From: JABRWC01 sp039961675
GTDB lineage: Bacteria; Planctomycetota; Phycisphaerae; UBA1845; Fen-1342
Direction: 5' to 3'
Length of the DNA stretch: 21,008 nucleotides
Assembly (NCBI GenBank): GCA_039961675.1
Contig: JABRWC010000022.1
Location: 1 to 21,008, forward strand
The first letter of the stretch is position 1, and each line of letters begins with the position of its first letter. Under the pieces are notes generated by a model. That model worked only from the letters and a program-made list of their open reading frames with translations, searched no databases and had not been told where the DNA came from. Below, in pieces: positions 1-6,446 of the stretch. Position numbers and translations under genes: made by a program.

Positions 1-656
1 GCCAGTTCCTGCATCCACCACGAGACGCTGCGGCCGAGCCGGCGCCGGCCGCGGCGCGGGCGGGCGTCGAGGAACAGGTATTCCGGCTGCCCGGTCGGGC
101 CGAACCGCACCAGGATGTTCCGCCAGAACATCTGCCCGTGCTCAAAGCCGGCGCCGTGGGCTCCGGCGACCTCGCGGGCAAGCTGGCGGACCAGCTCGCT
201 GCGCAGCGCGTGCGAGAGCGGCTCGCGGCGGCGCGTGACGTCGCGTGCGAACGTCGTGAGATTGCAGGAATCCGGCGCCTCTTCGGTGATCAGAAAACAC
301 GCGGCCAGAAAGTGCGCGACCCGCCGCGCGCCGTACGCCACGGGCCGGACAGCCGCGATTCCCATCGAGCGCATCTCGTCCAGGAGCCGATACTCAGCCT
401 CGCCGCGGTGCTGGCCGAAGAACGTCCCGCGGAAGGCCCCGCGCAGCCGATTGCGCCACGTCGGGTACAGGTAGCGCTTCACGTAGAACCCCGGCCTCTC
501 CGGCCGTCCGGGGACATACAGCGTGTCCGTCGTCCGGCTCCAGGCCGCGATCTCTCCCTCGACGCGCGCCAGCACCTTCTCCACGCTGTCGAGGCCGCAC
601 TCGTGGAGCCTGTCGGCGTAAGCCGGGTCGACGCGCATGCCGTCATGGTGCAGCAT
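1..656 (-). CDS. Lipopolysaccharide kinase-like protein (Kdo/WaaP/InaA type), 3' end missing
   Basis: The frame stays open from 656 to the window edge (about 218 codons), so the C-terminus lies outside. The product resembles the small eukaryotic-kinase-like enzymes that phosphorylate lipid A-core sugars. Visible landmarks are FYVKRY (Lys60, likely the ATP-binding lysine), RGEAEYRLL (Glu87), HGQMFWRNILV (residues 173-183) and YLFLDA (Asp197, likely metal-binding). The usual catalytic Asp of the HxD motif is Gln175; InaA-like members are often degenerate here, so activity is uncertain. ATG at 656 is chosen because AAGGG lies 5 bases upstream (662-666); ATG 638 is the alternative. The start overlaps the end of the upstream glycosyltransferase gene by 14 bp, which suggests translational coupling and a joint role in lipopolysaccharide core assembly. 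Family assignment is by motif only. Confidence 0.75.
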   Translation of the reverse strand, partial: MLHHDGMRVDPAYADRLHECGLDSVEKVLARVEGEIAAWSRTTDTLYVPGRPERPGFYVKRYLYPTWRNRLRGAFRGTFFGQHRGEAEYRLLDEMRSMGIAAVRPVAYGARRVAHFLAACFLITEEAPDSCNLTTFARDVTRRREPLSHALRSELVRQLAREVAGAHGAGFEHGQMFWRNILVRFGPTGQPEYLFLDARPRRGRRRLGRSVSWWMQEL

Positions 657-1779
657 CTTCGCCCTTCAGGAGCAGTTCGCCCGCCGCGCCCACCGCGAAC
701 CGGGACGGCGCGCTCCCTGCGAGACGGCTGCCGCGCCGCAGCAGCGCGTCGCGAGCGGCCAGGAATACGCGCTCGGTCGTCATCTCGACCATGCAACGGT
801 GGTCGAGCGGGCAGCGCGGCAACTGGCACGGCCCACACTCCACCGCGACCCGGAGGCACGTCTCCGCGGGGTAGTCGCCGCTGGTCCACGCCGGGTCCGT
901 CGGCCCGAAGATCGTCACGGTCGGTACGCCGAACGCATTGCCGTAATGGCGCGGGCCCGTGTCGTTGCACACCAGCAGCGCCGCCTCGCGAATCACGACT
1001 TTCAGCGACCCGAGCGTCGTGCCGGGATTGTCGCAGCAGATGACGGGGCTTGATGCCCGTCTCGCGATGTCGCGCATCAATTCCGCTTCGCCGGGCGCGC
1101 CGACGATCACGGACGGCAGCCTAAGCTCCGCCTGGAGTCGGTCGGCCAACTCGGCGAACCGCGCCGGCAGCCAACACTTCGATGCGCCGAATGCCGCGCC
1201 GGGGTTCAGCACCGCATATGGCCGCCCACCGTCCAGCCCGTAGTGCGCAAGCAACGTGCGCCCCGCCAGCTCCTGCTCCGGCGTCACCCCAAGGCACAGC
1301 CGCTGGTCGGCGACCGGCGCGCCGACACGGCGCGAAAGCTCCGCATAGTACGGCGTCATCGGCGTGGGGATGAAGACGCCGTCGCGCTTCGGCGGGCGAA
1401 GGCGGTCGGAGAGCAGCCAGCCGCGACCGTCGCGCGCGTATCCGACGCGACGCGGAATTCCCGCCAGGCGGCACACGAACGCGGATCGAAACGAGTTCGG
1501 CAGCAGCACGGCGAGATCAAAACCGCGTGAGCGCAGCTCGCGCGCCAGGCCGAGCGTTTTGCCCAGCCCGCTGCCATCCGGCCAGAAGACCACCTCGTCG
1601 TGCCAGCCGCCGCCCGAGACCACTTCGGCGAGCGGCGTCCGCGTCAGAAACGTAATCCGGGCCGCAGGAAAACGCGCGCGCAGCGCCGCCAGCACGGGAG
1701 TCGCGAGCACGACATCCCCGACCCAGTTCGGCAGCGCCACCAGCAGGTTTTCCGCGTCATCAACGGGCGCCGTTCGCAT
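643..1779 (-). CDS. Glycosyltransferase family 9 protein, ADP-heptose:LPS heptosyltransferase-like
   Basis: This 378-residue protein probably transfers a heptose (or related sugar) from a nucleotide donor to the lipopolysaccharide core on the cytoplasmic face of the inner membrane. The N-terminus has the GT9 pattern NLLVALPNWVGDVVLATPVL, with Asp in the GD pair as expected for this family. The C-terminal donor-binding half shows CNDTGPRHYGNAFGVP followed by TVTIFGPTDPAWT, the classic heptosyltransferase loop, then a cysteine-rich stretch (GPCQLPRCPLDHRC) I have seen in WaaF-like proteins. Length is normal for the family (about 340-390). ATG at 1779 is preferred to an upstream GTG at 1815, which would add 12 residues of low-complexity Arg/Gly sequence. 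It sits 55 bp after the preceding gene and overlaps the kinase-like gene downstream. WaaF-like is likely, but the exact sugar is not determined. Confidence 0.88.
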   Translation of the reverse strand: MRTAPVDDAENLLVALPNWVGDVVLATPVLAALRARFPAARITFLTRTPLAEVVSGGGWHDEVVFWPDGSGLGKTLGLARELRSRGFDLAVLLPNSFRSAFVCRLAGIPRRVGYARDGRGWLLSDRLRPPKRDGVFIPTPMTPYYAELSRRVGAPVADQRLCLGVTPEQELAGRTLLAHYGLDGGRPYAVLNPGAAFGASKCWLPARFAELADRLQAELRLPSVIVGAPGEAELMRDIARRASSPVICCDNPGTTLGSLKVVIREAALLVCNDTGPRHYGNAFGVPTVTIFGPTDPAWTSGDYPAETCLRVAVECGPCQLPRCPLDHRCMVEMTTERVFLAARDALLRRGSRLAGSAPSRFAVGAAGELLLKGEDAAP

Positions 1780-1834
1780 GCCGCGGTAGTGTACCCGCCC
1801 GCCCGCGCGCGCCACAGCACCGGGCGGCGCACGG

Positions 1835-2698
1835 TCAGACTTGCAGCACGATGAACGGCGGCGGCGGGATGATCGGAAAGATCGTGCCGATCCCGATCAG
1901 TTCGACGCGCGTGATGGACACTTGCAGCAGCGACGCCATGAGAAACAGCGGCGCCAGCGCCGTGAGCAGCACCGCCTGGATCGTCACGGCGACGAGCGCG
2001 TAGATCACGAGCAGAATCTGGCCCAGAATGATCTGCGTGATGGCGACGAGGGCGACGAGCGGCAGGATGAACGCCGCGAACAGCGGGCTGAAGATCGTCA
2101 CGCGCACCTGCTCGTTGAGCCGCAGCTTCGGCGAGCCGCCGTCGTCCTCAACCTCGGTAACGTCGAGTCGCTGCCCGGTGACGGCCTGCACCTGCTCGGC
2201 GATGGTCTGAAGCGCGGCCTGCAAATCGATCTCGACCGGGAAACTGCTGACGGCGTCTTCCTGGGCGTTGTAGAAATCGACGGTCGCTTTCAGCCGCGCC
2301 GCGGAAACCTCGGTGTACGTCACGTGCACGTAGCTGCCGTCCGGTCCCTCGGCGTGCGTCGGCCGGCCGCTCTCGAACGTGATGAAGGACTTCTGGCCCG
2401 CGGCGGTCTGCACGACCACCGACTCGACCTCTTCCAGGTTGCCGTTGTCCTGGCGCGTACCGTAAACGAAGAATGCGTCGCCGCTGCCGTTCGTGCCGGC
2501 CATCAGCAGCGCGTCGGAAAAGTCGTCGTTGATGAACAGCCCCGCGCCCTCCGGCGGGTTGAAGATGTCGCCGATGTCCAGTCCGTCGCCGCCAAGCTGG
2601 CTGAGCTGGCAACCGAACGGCGCGATGATGGTGGAGTAGCACGCCAGTGCCGCCAGCCACTCCCAGGCGATCGAGCGGAGCTTGATCTTCTCGTTCAT
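1835..2698 (-). CDS. Hypothetical membrane-anchored exported protein
   Basis: I do not recognise this 287-residue protein. It begins with a short charged segment and a hydrophobic stretch (residues 13-30, ending in Cys30) that looks like an export signal; the sequence before Cys30 (APFGC) is only a poor lipobox. Residues 35-200 are soluble and mixed, with DDFSDALLMAGTNGSGDAFF near 58-77. Residues 203-260 are almost wholly hydrophobic and probably form two or three membrane spans, followed by a Pro/Ile-rich end (IIPPPPFIVLQV). The start is well supported: GGGAG (2705-2709) lies 6 bases from the ATG. It follows the upstream gene by 21 bp, so it is probably in the same transcript as the 615-residue secreted protein. 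The two are both likely envelope proteins, but no function can be given. Confidence 0.8.
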   Translation of the reverse strand: MNEKIKLRSIAWEWLAALACYSTIIAPFGCQLSQLGGDGLDIGDIFNPPEGAGLFINDDFSDALLMAGTNGSGDAFFVYGTRQDNGNLEEVESVVVQTAAGQKSFITFESGRPTHAEGPDGSYVHVTYTEVSAARLKATVDFYNAQEDAVSSFPVEIDLQAALQTIAEQVQAVTGQRLDVTEVEDDGGSPKLRLNEQVRVTIFSPLFAAFILPLVALVAITQIILGQILLVIYALVAVTIQAVLLTALAPLFLMASLLQVSITRVELIGIGTIFPIIPPPPFIVLQV

Positions 2699-2719
2699 GG
2701 GTTTCTCCCGTCGCGGGGC

Positions 2720-4567
2720 TTAGTTCAGGCCCGGCTTCAGTTGGTAGCTCGTGATCCGAACGCCGTCCGTCGTGGTCGTCAGTGTCGTCAGCGTCGCGGG
2801 CGCGCCCGCGTCCGCCTGGCCGGCGGCGGCGTCCGCGCTGTCTCCGAAGGCGTCGGCGATCGCCTCCGCGATCCAGCGACCGAGCGCCGGCGCGCGTTGA
2901 CTTGGCGTCGTGCTGGGCGGCTGCGCCCCGCCTGCGCCGCGCGCGGCGTTGCGCAAGGCACGCCCGTCGATGTACAGCACGAGCGACGCTTCCGACGGTA
3001 AGAACGGCGCCAGTCGGCCCGCGTCGGCGGGCCCGCTGGGCGAACGGCTGCCGGCGGCACCGCCTGACATTTCGTTCACGGCTGATGTCGTGCCCGCGAC
3101 CAGCACGCCGTTGCTCCAGGCCAGCGACGCATCCAGCGCGCGAACGTCGTATACGGCCTGTCCGGCGGTATCGCGCCGCACGAAGACCCCCGGCGCGACC
3201 GTCGAGATCGCATCCATGAGACGGTCCAATCCCTCGCGCGACCGCAACGCCACCCGCAGCAACACCTGCGGCGAGGCCGCCGTCCCCGCCGGACCCGCGG
3301 TCAAGGACAATTCCACGGGGGGGGCCAGCGCCTCCAAAAGCGCGTGCCGCAGGTCGATCGATTCCGATCCGTCGCCTACCGGCAACGTCAACGCCGCAGC
3401 CATTTCGTCCGCCGCGTCCGGTTCGACGTGCCGCAACATGCGCTCCAGTTCTTCGACCAGCGCCCCGGCGGCCAGGTTGGCCTCCAGGTACACGGCGGCG
3501 CTTGTGAAATCCGAAACACTGGCGGCGGGTCGGTTCGCCATGCTCAGCAACCGCGCCAGACCGCGCCGCTCGCCGCTCATCAGCAGAACACCCTCGAACA
3601 TTGAATCGTACGCCTGGCCGCCGAAGTCCAGGTGTCCAATCAGGCTGCGCAGGCCGTCGGCCCCGAGCATCGTCAGCGTCGTCTTTGCGTCATCTCCGGC
3701 CTGTCGCGCGAGCAGTTCGCAAAGCTCCGGCACGTTGACCAGCACGCGGACCGGACCGGCACGCGCAAAGCTCGTCCCGATCTTTCGGTAATCGGCTTGC
3801 TCCGCCATGGACGCAGACGCAGAACGCGTCAACACGGCCCGGACCGTTTCCGGCCGAAACGCGACGATCAGCCGCTCGCCGGCCAAGCCCAGCGCCAGCC
3901 GGCTCGGCAGCGAATCGGACGCAGACAACTCCCGGCGCAGCCGGCCGAGCATCTGCGCCAGACTCCGGCTCTGGGAAGGCGCGAGTTCATCGGTCCGCAG
4001 CAGAGCGTCGGACGGCTGCGTCGCCGGCGGTTGCGGCGTCTGCCGCCGAAACCAGTCGATGCGTCCGCCCGCCGCCGTGGCCGTCTCGTGCTCGTCGCAC
4101 GCCGCGCGGAAGCGGGAAACGGCCTTGTCGTAATAGGTACGCATGAGCGCCGAATCTCTGACGGTCGCCACGAAAACGGGTTCCAGCTCAAATCCGTCAT
4201 CCCTCCGCGCGGCGACGATGAACAGCGCGGCGGAGCGCCCGAACGGGTTTTGTAGCTGTGACGCCGGAACCTCCAATGCCGCGGCGATTCGTTCGCGCAG
4301 CGTGGCCATGACGCCGAGCAAGCCGGCCGCCGAATCCGCTGCGGCGTGGGGCGTGCTTTGTGCCGTGGCCGGACCGGCGAGCGCCTTATGAAACGCCGTA
4401 CGTTCAAACCGCTTTCCAAGCTCGTTCAGGTCGGAAACGCCCATGAACGCGAGCGCGTCGGCAGGCGCCCAGTATGCGGGGTCAAGCGGCTCGTCCTGCG
4501 CCCGCGCCGCGGTACTGCATATCAGACACGCCGCCAGGAAGAGGGTAAGTCTGCGCTGGACTGCCAA
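2720..4567 (-). CDS. Large secreted protein of unknown function, probable TTG start
   Basis: The product is a 615-residue protein with a clean Sec signal peptide: MAVQRR, a hydrophobic core LTLFLAACLICS, and a cleavage-type end TAARA before QDEP. The mature start, YWAPADALAFMGVSDLNEL, recalls planctomycete secreted proteins of the DUF3352 kind (a substrate-level 'PAD..' opening), but the match is weak and I would not transfer a function. The remainder is Ala-rich with no catalytic motif or membrane span that I can see. The frame is open upstream to 4783, but that extension runs through the end of the zinc-ribbon gene and contains no good start. TTG at 4567 has GGGAG (4575-4579) 7 bases upstream and places the signal peptide exactly at the N-terminus, so I prefer it. 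Coding potential is high; the exact start is less certain. Confidence 0.82.
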   Translation of the reverse strand: MAVQRRLTLFLAACLICSTAARAQDEPLDPAYWAPADALAFMGVSDLNELGKRFERTAFHKALAGPATAQSTPHAAADSAAGLLGVMATLRERIAAALEVPASQLQNPFGRSAALFIVAARRDDGFELEPVFVATVRDSALMRTYYDKAVSRFRAACDEHETATAAGGRIDWFRRQTPQPPATQPSDALLRTDELAPSQSRSLAQMLGRLRRELSASDSLPSRLALGLAGERLIVAFRPETVRAVLTRSASASMAEQADYRKIGTSFARAGPVRVLVNVPELCELLARQAGDDAKTTLTMLGADGLRSLIGHLDFGGQAYDSMFEGVLLMSGERRGLARLLSMANRPAASVSDFTSAAVYLEANLAAGALVEELERMLRHVEPDAADEMAAALTLPVGDGSESIDLRHALLEALAPPVELSLTAGPAGTAASPQVLLRVALRSREGLDRLMDAISTVAPGVFVRRDTAGQAVYDVRALDASLAWSNGVLVAGTTSAVNEMSGGAAGSRSPSGPADAGRLAPFLPSEASLVLYIDGRALRNAARGAGGAQPPSTTPSQRAPALGRWIAEAIADAFGDSADAAAGQADAGAPATLTTLTTTTDGVRITSYQLKPGLN

Positions 4568-4719
4568 TTCCAGTCTCCCGTGCGATCCACCTATCGGGTC
4601 GCGGACCGCGCACCGGTCGTGCGGCGACCCCGACCGCGAAGGCGGCGCCGCGAGCGGTCCTACCGAAGTTGCGTCGCGGCCGAAGCAACACTTGTGCAAC
4701 AACACGCGCCCTTCGAGCG

Positions 4720-5163
4720 TTATCCCGGCCGCATCACAGCGCCGCACGCGCGGCACTTCGGCGGAAACACGTACGCCTGCCACTCGCCGCCAAGCCCCCA
4801 GCGGAAGCCGGCGATCTTGCCCTTGTCGTCGTAGCGCAGCTGGAAGCGGTCCTGTTTCCCGCAGCCGGCGCCCGTGCAGAACGCGCTAAACGTGGGGAAG
4901 CACTCGCCGCCGCAGGTGGGGCAGGGTTTGGCGCCCGCAGCGCCGCGCTCAGAGAACGCATGCCCCTTTTCACACGACCACTGGACGATGAAGTCGAATC
5001 CGCTGCGCTGAACTGGAACGCGCTGCTGCTCGGTGCGCTGCCAGCTCCACCAAGCCGCACCCGCCACGGCGCCGAGCACCGCGAGCAGCACCATCCATCC
5101 GGGAATGCGTGGATTGACCTTGCGTTCCTGAGCCTTCGGCGCTGCGCTCTCCGAATGTGGCAC
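4720..5163 (-). CDS. Single-pass membrane protein with cysteine-rich zinc-ribbon-like domain
   Basis: This 147-residue protein has a cytoplasmic-looking N-terminal tail, one membrane segment (about residues 22-40, GWMVLLAVLGAVAGAAWW), and a soluble C-terminal part with eight cysteines. The cysteines are arranged as C64...H68, C81xxC84, C88, C96, C101 and C137xxC140, which is typical of one or two zinc-binding ribbons. The start is GTG at 5163. Its ribosome-binding site AGGAG (5170-5174) lies inside the last codons of the pseudopilin gene, whose stop ends 3 bp before this start, so the two are almost certainly co-translated. I do not recognise a named family. Its pairing with a pseudopilin suggests an envelope assembly or sensing role, which is inference. 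Confidence 0.85.
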   Translation of the reverse strand: MPHSESAAPKAQERKVNPRIPGWMVLLAVLGAVAGAAWWSWQRTEQQRVPVQRSGFDFIVQWSCEKGHAFSERGAAGAKPCPTCGGECFPTFSAFCTGAGCGKQDRFQLRYDDKGKIAGFRWGLGGEWQAYVFPPKCRACGAVMRPG

Positions 5164-5166
5164 GCG

Positions 5167-6114
5167 TCACTCCTGCGGTCGCCAGAAGCCCTTCACGCGC
5201 CGCCACATGGCGTTGATGTAGTTGTCCGCGGCACGCCGGTCGGCGGCATCGCGGACCATGTAGCCGGTCCACCAGAATACGTTGCTGGTGGACAGGTTGT
5301 AGTGCGGGTTGCCGGCCCAGTACCCCTGCGTGTCGTCGCGGTCATCGATGCACAGCGTGCAACCGCGGGAATAGCAGTCGTCGTACGAGCTCCGAAGCTC
5401 CTGCTGAAGGACTTCGAGCGTGCGCGCGTACGTCACGTTGCCCGCATACGCGAGCACGTTGATTCCCCCCGCGTGCCGTGCCGTCAGCCACGTTGGTCCC
5501 TGAAACCATGCCCGCTGTCCGTCGTCCCAGACGATCCGCCCTGCGTCCCGCCAGTCCAGGTTCTCGCCAGGTCCCGGCAGAAAGTGGTCCGGTCCGATGT
5601 CCGTCATCAGCAGGGTTTTCTCGGGGTTCAGCGGCGTCATCCCGCCTGCCCAGTACAGCGTCGGCTCCTGAAAATGGCGGACGACGTAATTGAAGCCGTA
5701 GCTCGAAGCGGCGTAGGCCAGGTCGAGCGGTTTCTCCAGATCGACCCGGTCGCGCAGCGGGTCCCCAGGGCAGGCGAAGGCCGCATCGTCCGCGACGTAG
5801 GTCGGAAAAAGCTTGAACGGCCAGGAGTACTGCTTGTGCGCCTCGCCGCCGGGCGGCGCGTCAGGGGCGGACGCAGGCCAGAAGTATTCGCTGTAGAGGT
5901 TCCAGGGCCAGCAGTCGTGGTGGTCCTCGCGGAAGTATTGCAGACCGAGGCTGAGCTGTTCTAGGCGGGCCTTGCACACTGCGCCCTGCGCCTGCTCGCG
6001 CGCGCTCCGCAGACTCGGCAGCAGGATCGAAATCAGCAGGGCGATGATCGCCACAACCACCAGCAATTCGATGAGCGTGAATCCTCCGCGGCGGCGTTTT
6101 CGAGCGGCAAACAT
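5167..6114 (-). CDS. Type II secretion/type IV pseudopilin-like protein with prepilin N-terminal methylation signal
   Basis: The 315-residue protein starts with a short basic leader (MFAARKRRRG) followed by the prepilin peptidase site and hydrophobic helix GFTLIELLVVVAIIALLISI, ending in LLPSL. Such proteins are processed by prepilin peptidase and are hugely expanded in planctomycetes. The globular part (residues 50-315) has aromatic-rich segments and the C-terminal-type motif ARHAGGINVLAYAGNV, a variant of the HxGGxNVLFxDGHV pattern of planctomycete DUF1559-like pseudopilins, with Asp and His of DGH both changed. ATG at 6114 is chosen because it gives a leader of normal length. An upstream ATG at 6267 would add 51 residues before the cleavage site. 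GGGGTG lies 6 bases upstream of the chosen start. This is the first gene of the minus-strand run. Confidence 0.9.
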   Translation of the reverse strand: MFAARKRRRGGFTLIELLVVVAIIALLISILLPSLRSAREQAQGAVCKARLEQLSLGLQYFREDHHDCWPWNLYSEYFWPASAPDAPPGGEAHKQYSWPFKLFPTYVADDAAFACPGDPLRDRVDLEKPLDLAYAASSYGFNYVVRHFQEPTLYWAGGMTPLNPEKTLLMTDIGPDHFLPGPGENLDWRDAGRIVWDDGQRAWFQGPTWLTARHAGGINVLAYAGNVTYARTLEVLQQELRSSYDDCYSRGCTLCIDDRDDTQGYWAGNPHYNLSTSNVFWWTGYMVRDAADRRAADNYINAMWRRVKGFWRPQE

Positions 6115-6293
6115 CGGCGACACCCCAATCCACGCGGAATCGCGACGGTCGTCCGAGGCCAAGCAATGCGACGGCCTGCCTCGCGAGAACCCTGAGCGGG
6201 CGATCCTGGCCGCGACGAAAGCTTCAGACGCCTTGCACAGGCTCGCGACGACGCGCTGAATGCGCATCGTCCGGCAACCGGAACTGTACCCCT

Positions 6294-6299
6294 ATTATA
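6294..6299 (-). promoter_or_regulatory. Perfect -10 box (TATAAT) for the pseudopilin operon
   Basis: The minus strand reads TATAAT exactly, in an otherwise G+C-rich gap upstream of the first gene of the minus-strand run. The -35 region is weak (TTGCGA with 15 bases, or CGTTGC with 17 bases) and lies inside the inverted repeat at 6304-6327. This is a prediction from sequence only. Confidence 0.5.
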
Positions 6300-6303
6300 C
6301 CTC

Positions 6304-6327
6304 GCCCGCGTTGCTCGCAACGCGGGC
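6304..6327. repeat. 10-bp perfect inverted repeat with 4-base loop
   Basis: The arms are GCCCGCGTTG (6304-6313) and CAACGCGGGC (6318-6327) around CTCG. It can form a stable hairpin or act as a two-fold-symmetric binding site. Its overlap with the -35 region of the TATAAT promoter favours an operator; for the plus-strand GH31 transcript it could instead be a leader hairpin. No T-run follows, so it is not a standard terminator. Confidence 0.6.
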
Positions 6328-6446
6328 AATCGAGCAGCCCGCGCCCATTGGCTCCGCGCCGCGCTTGCACTAGATTCCCGCTTCCGCCGCCTTGTTGCGG
6401 CGGGCGGACAACCCCGCTGAGTTTCGTCGCCCGCAGGGGAAATCCG

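Larger units (their letters stand above)
6115..6446. promoter_or_regulatory. Divergent intergenic region between pseudopilin and GH31 genes
   Basis: These 332 bases separate two divergent starts and contain no convincing gene. The minus strand carries a perfect TATAAT at 6294-6299, preceded on that strand by TTGCGA (6315-6320) at a short 15-base spacing. Transcription from it would start near 6287 and give the pseudopilin gene a leader of about 170 bases. A 10-bp inverted repeat (6304-6327) overlaps the -35 position. The plus strand has AGGGGA (6435-6440), the ribosome-binding site of the GH31 gene. I see no recognisable riboswitch in the leader. Confidence 0.6.

Noticed and set aside
1841..3001. 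A 386-codon plus-strand open frame
   Set aside because: It lies opposite two genes with signal peptides and good ribosome-binding sites; its Arg/Asp-rich sequence looks like a shadow.
6115..6267. N-terminal extension of the pseudopilin (ATG 6267)
   Set aside because: It would place 51 residues before the leader, while pseudopilin leaders are short. The site at 6114 fits the family.
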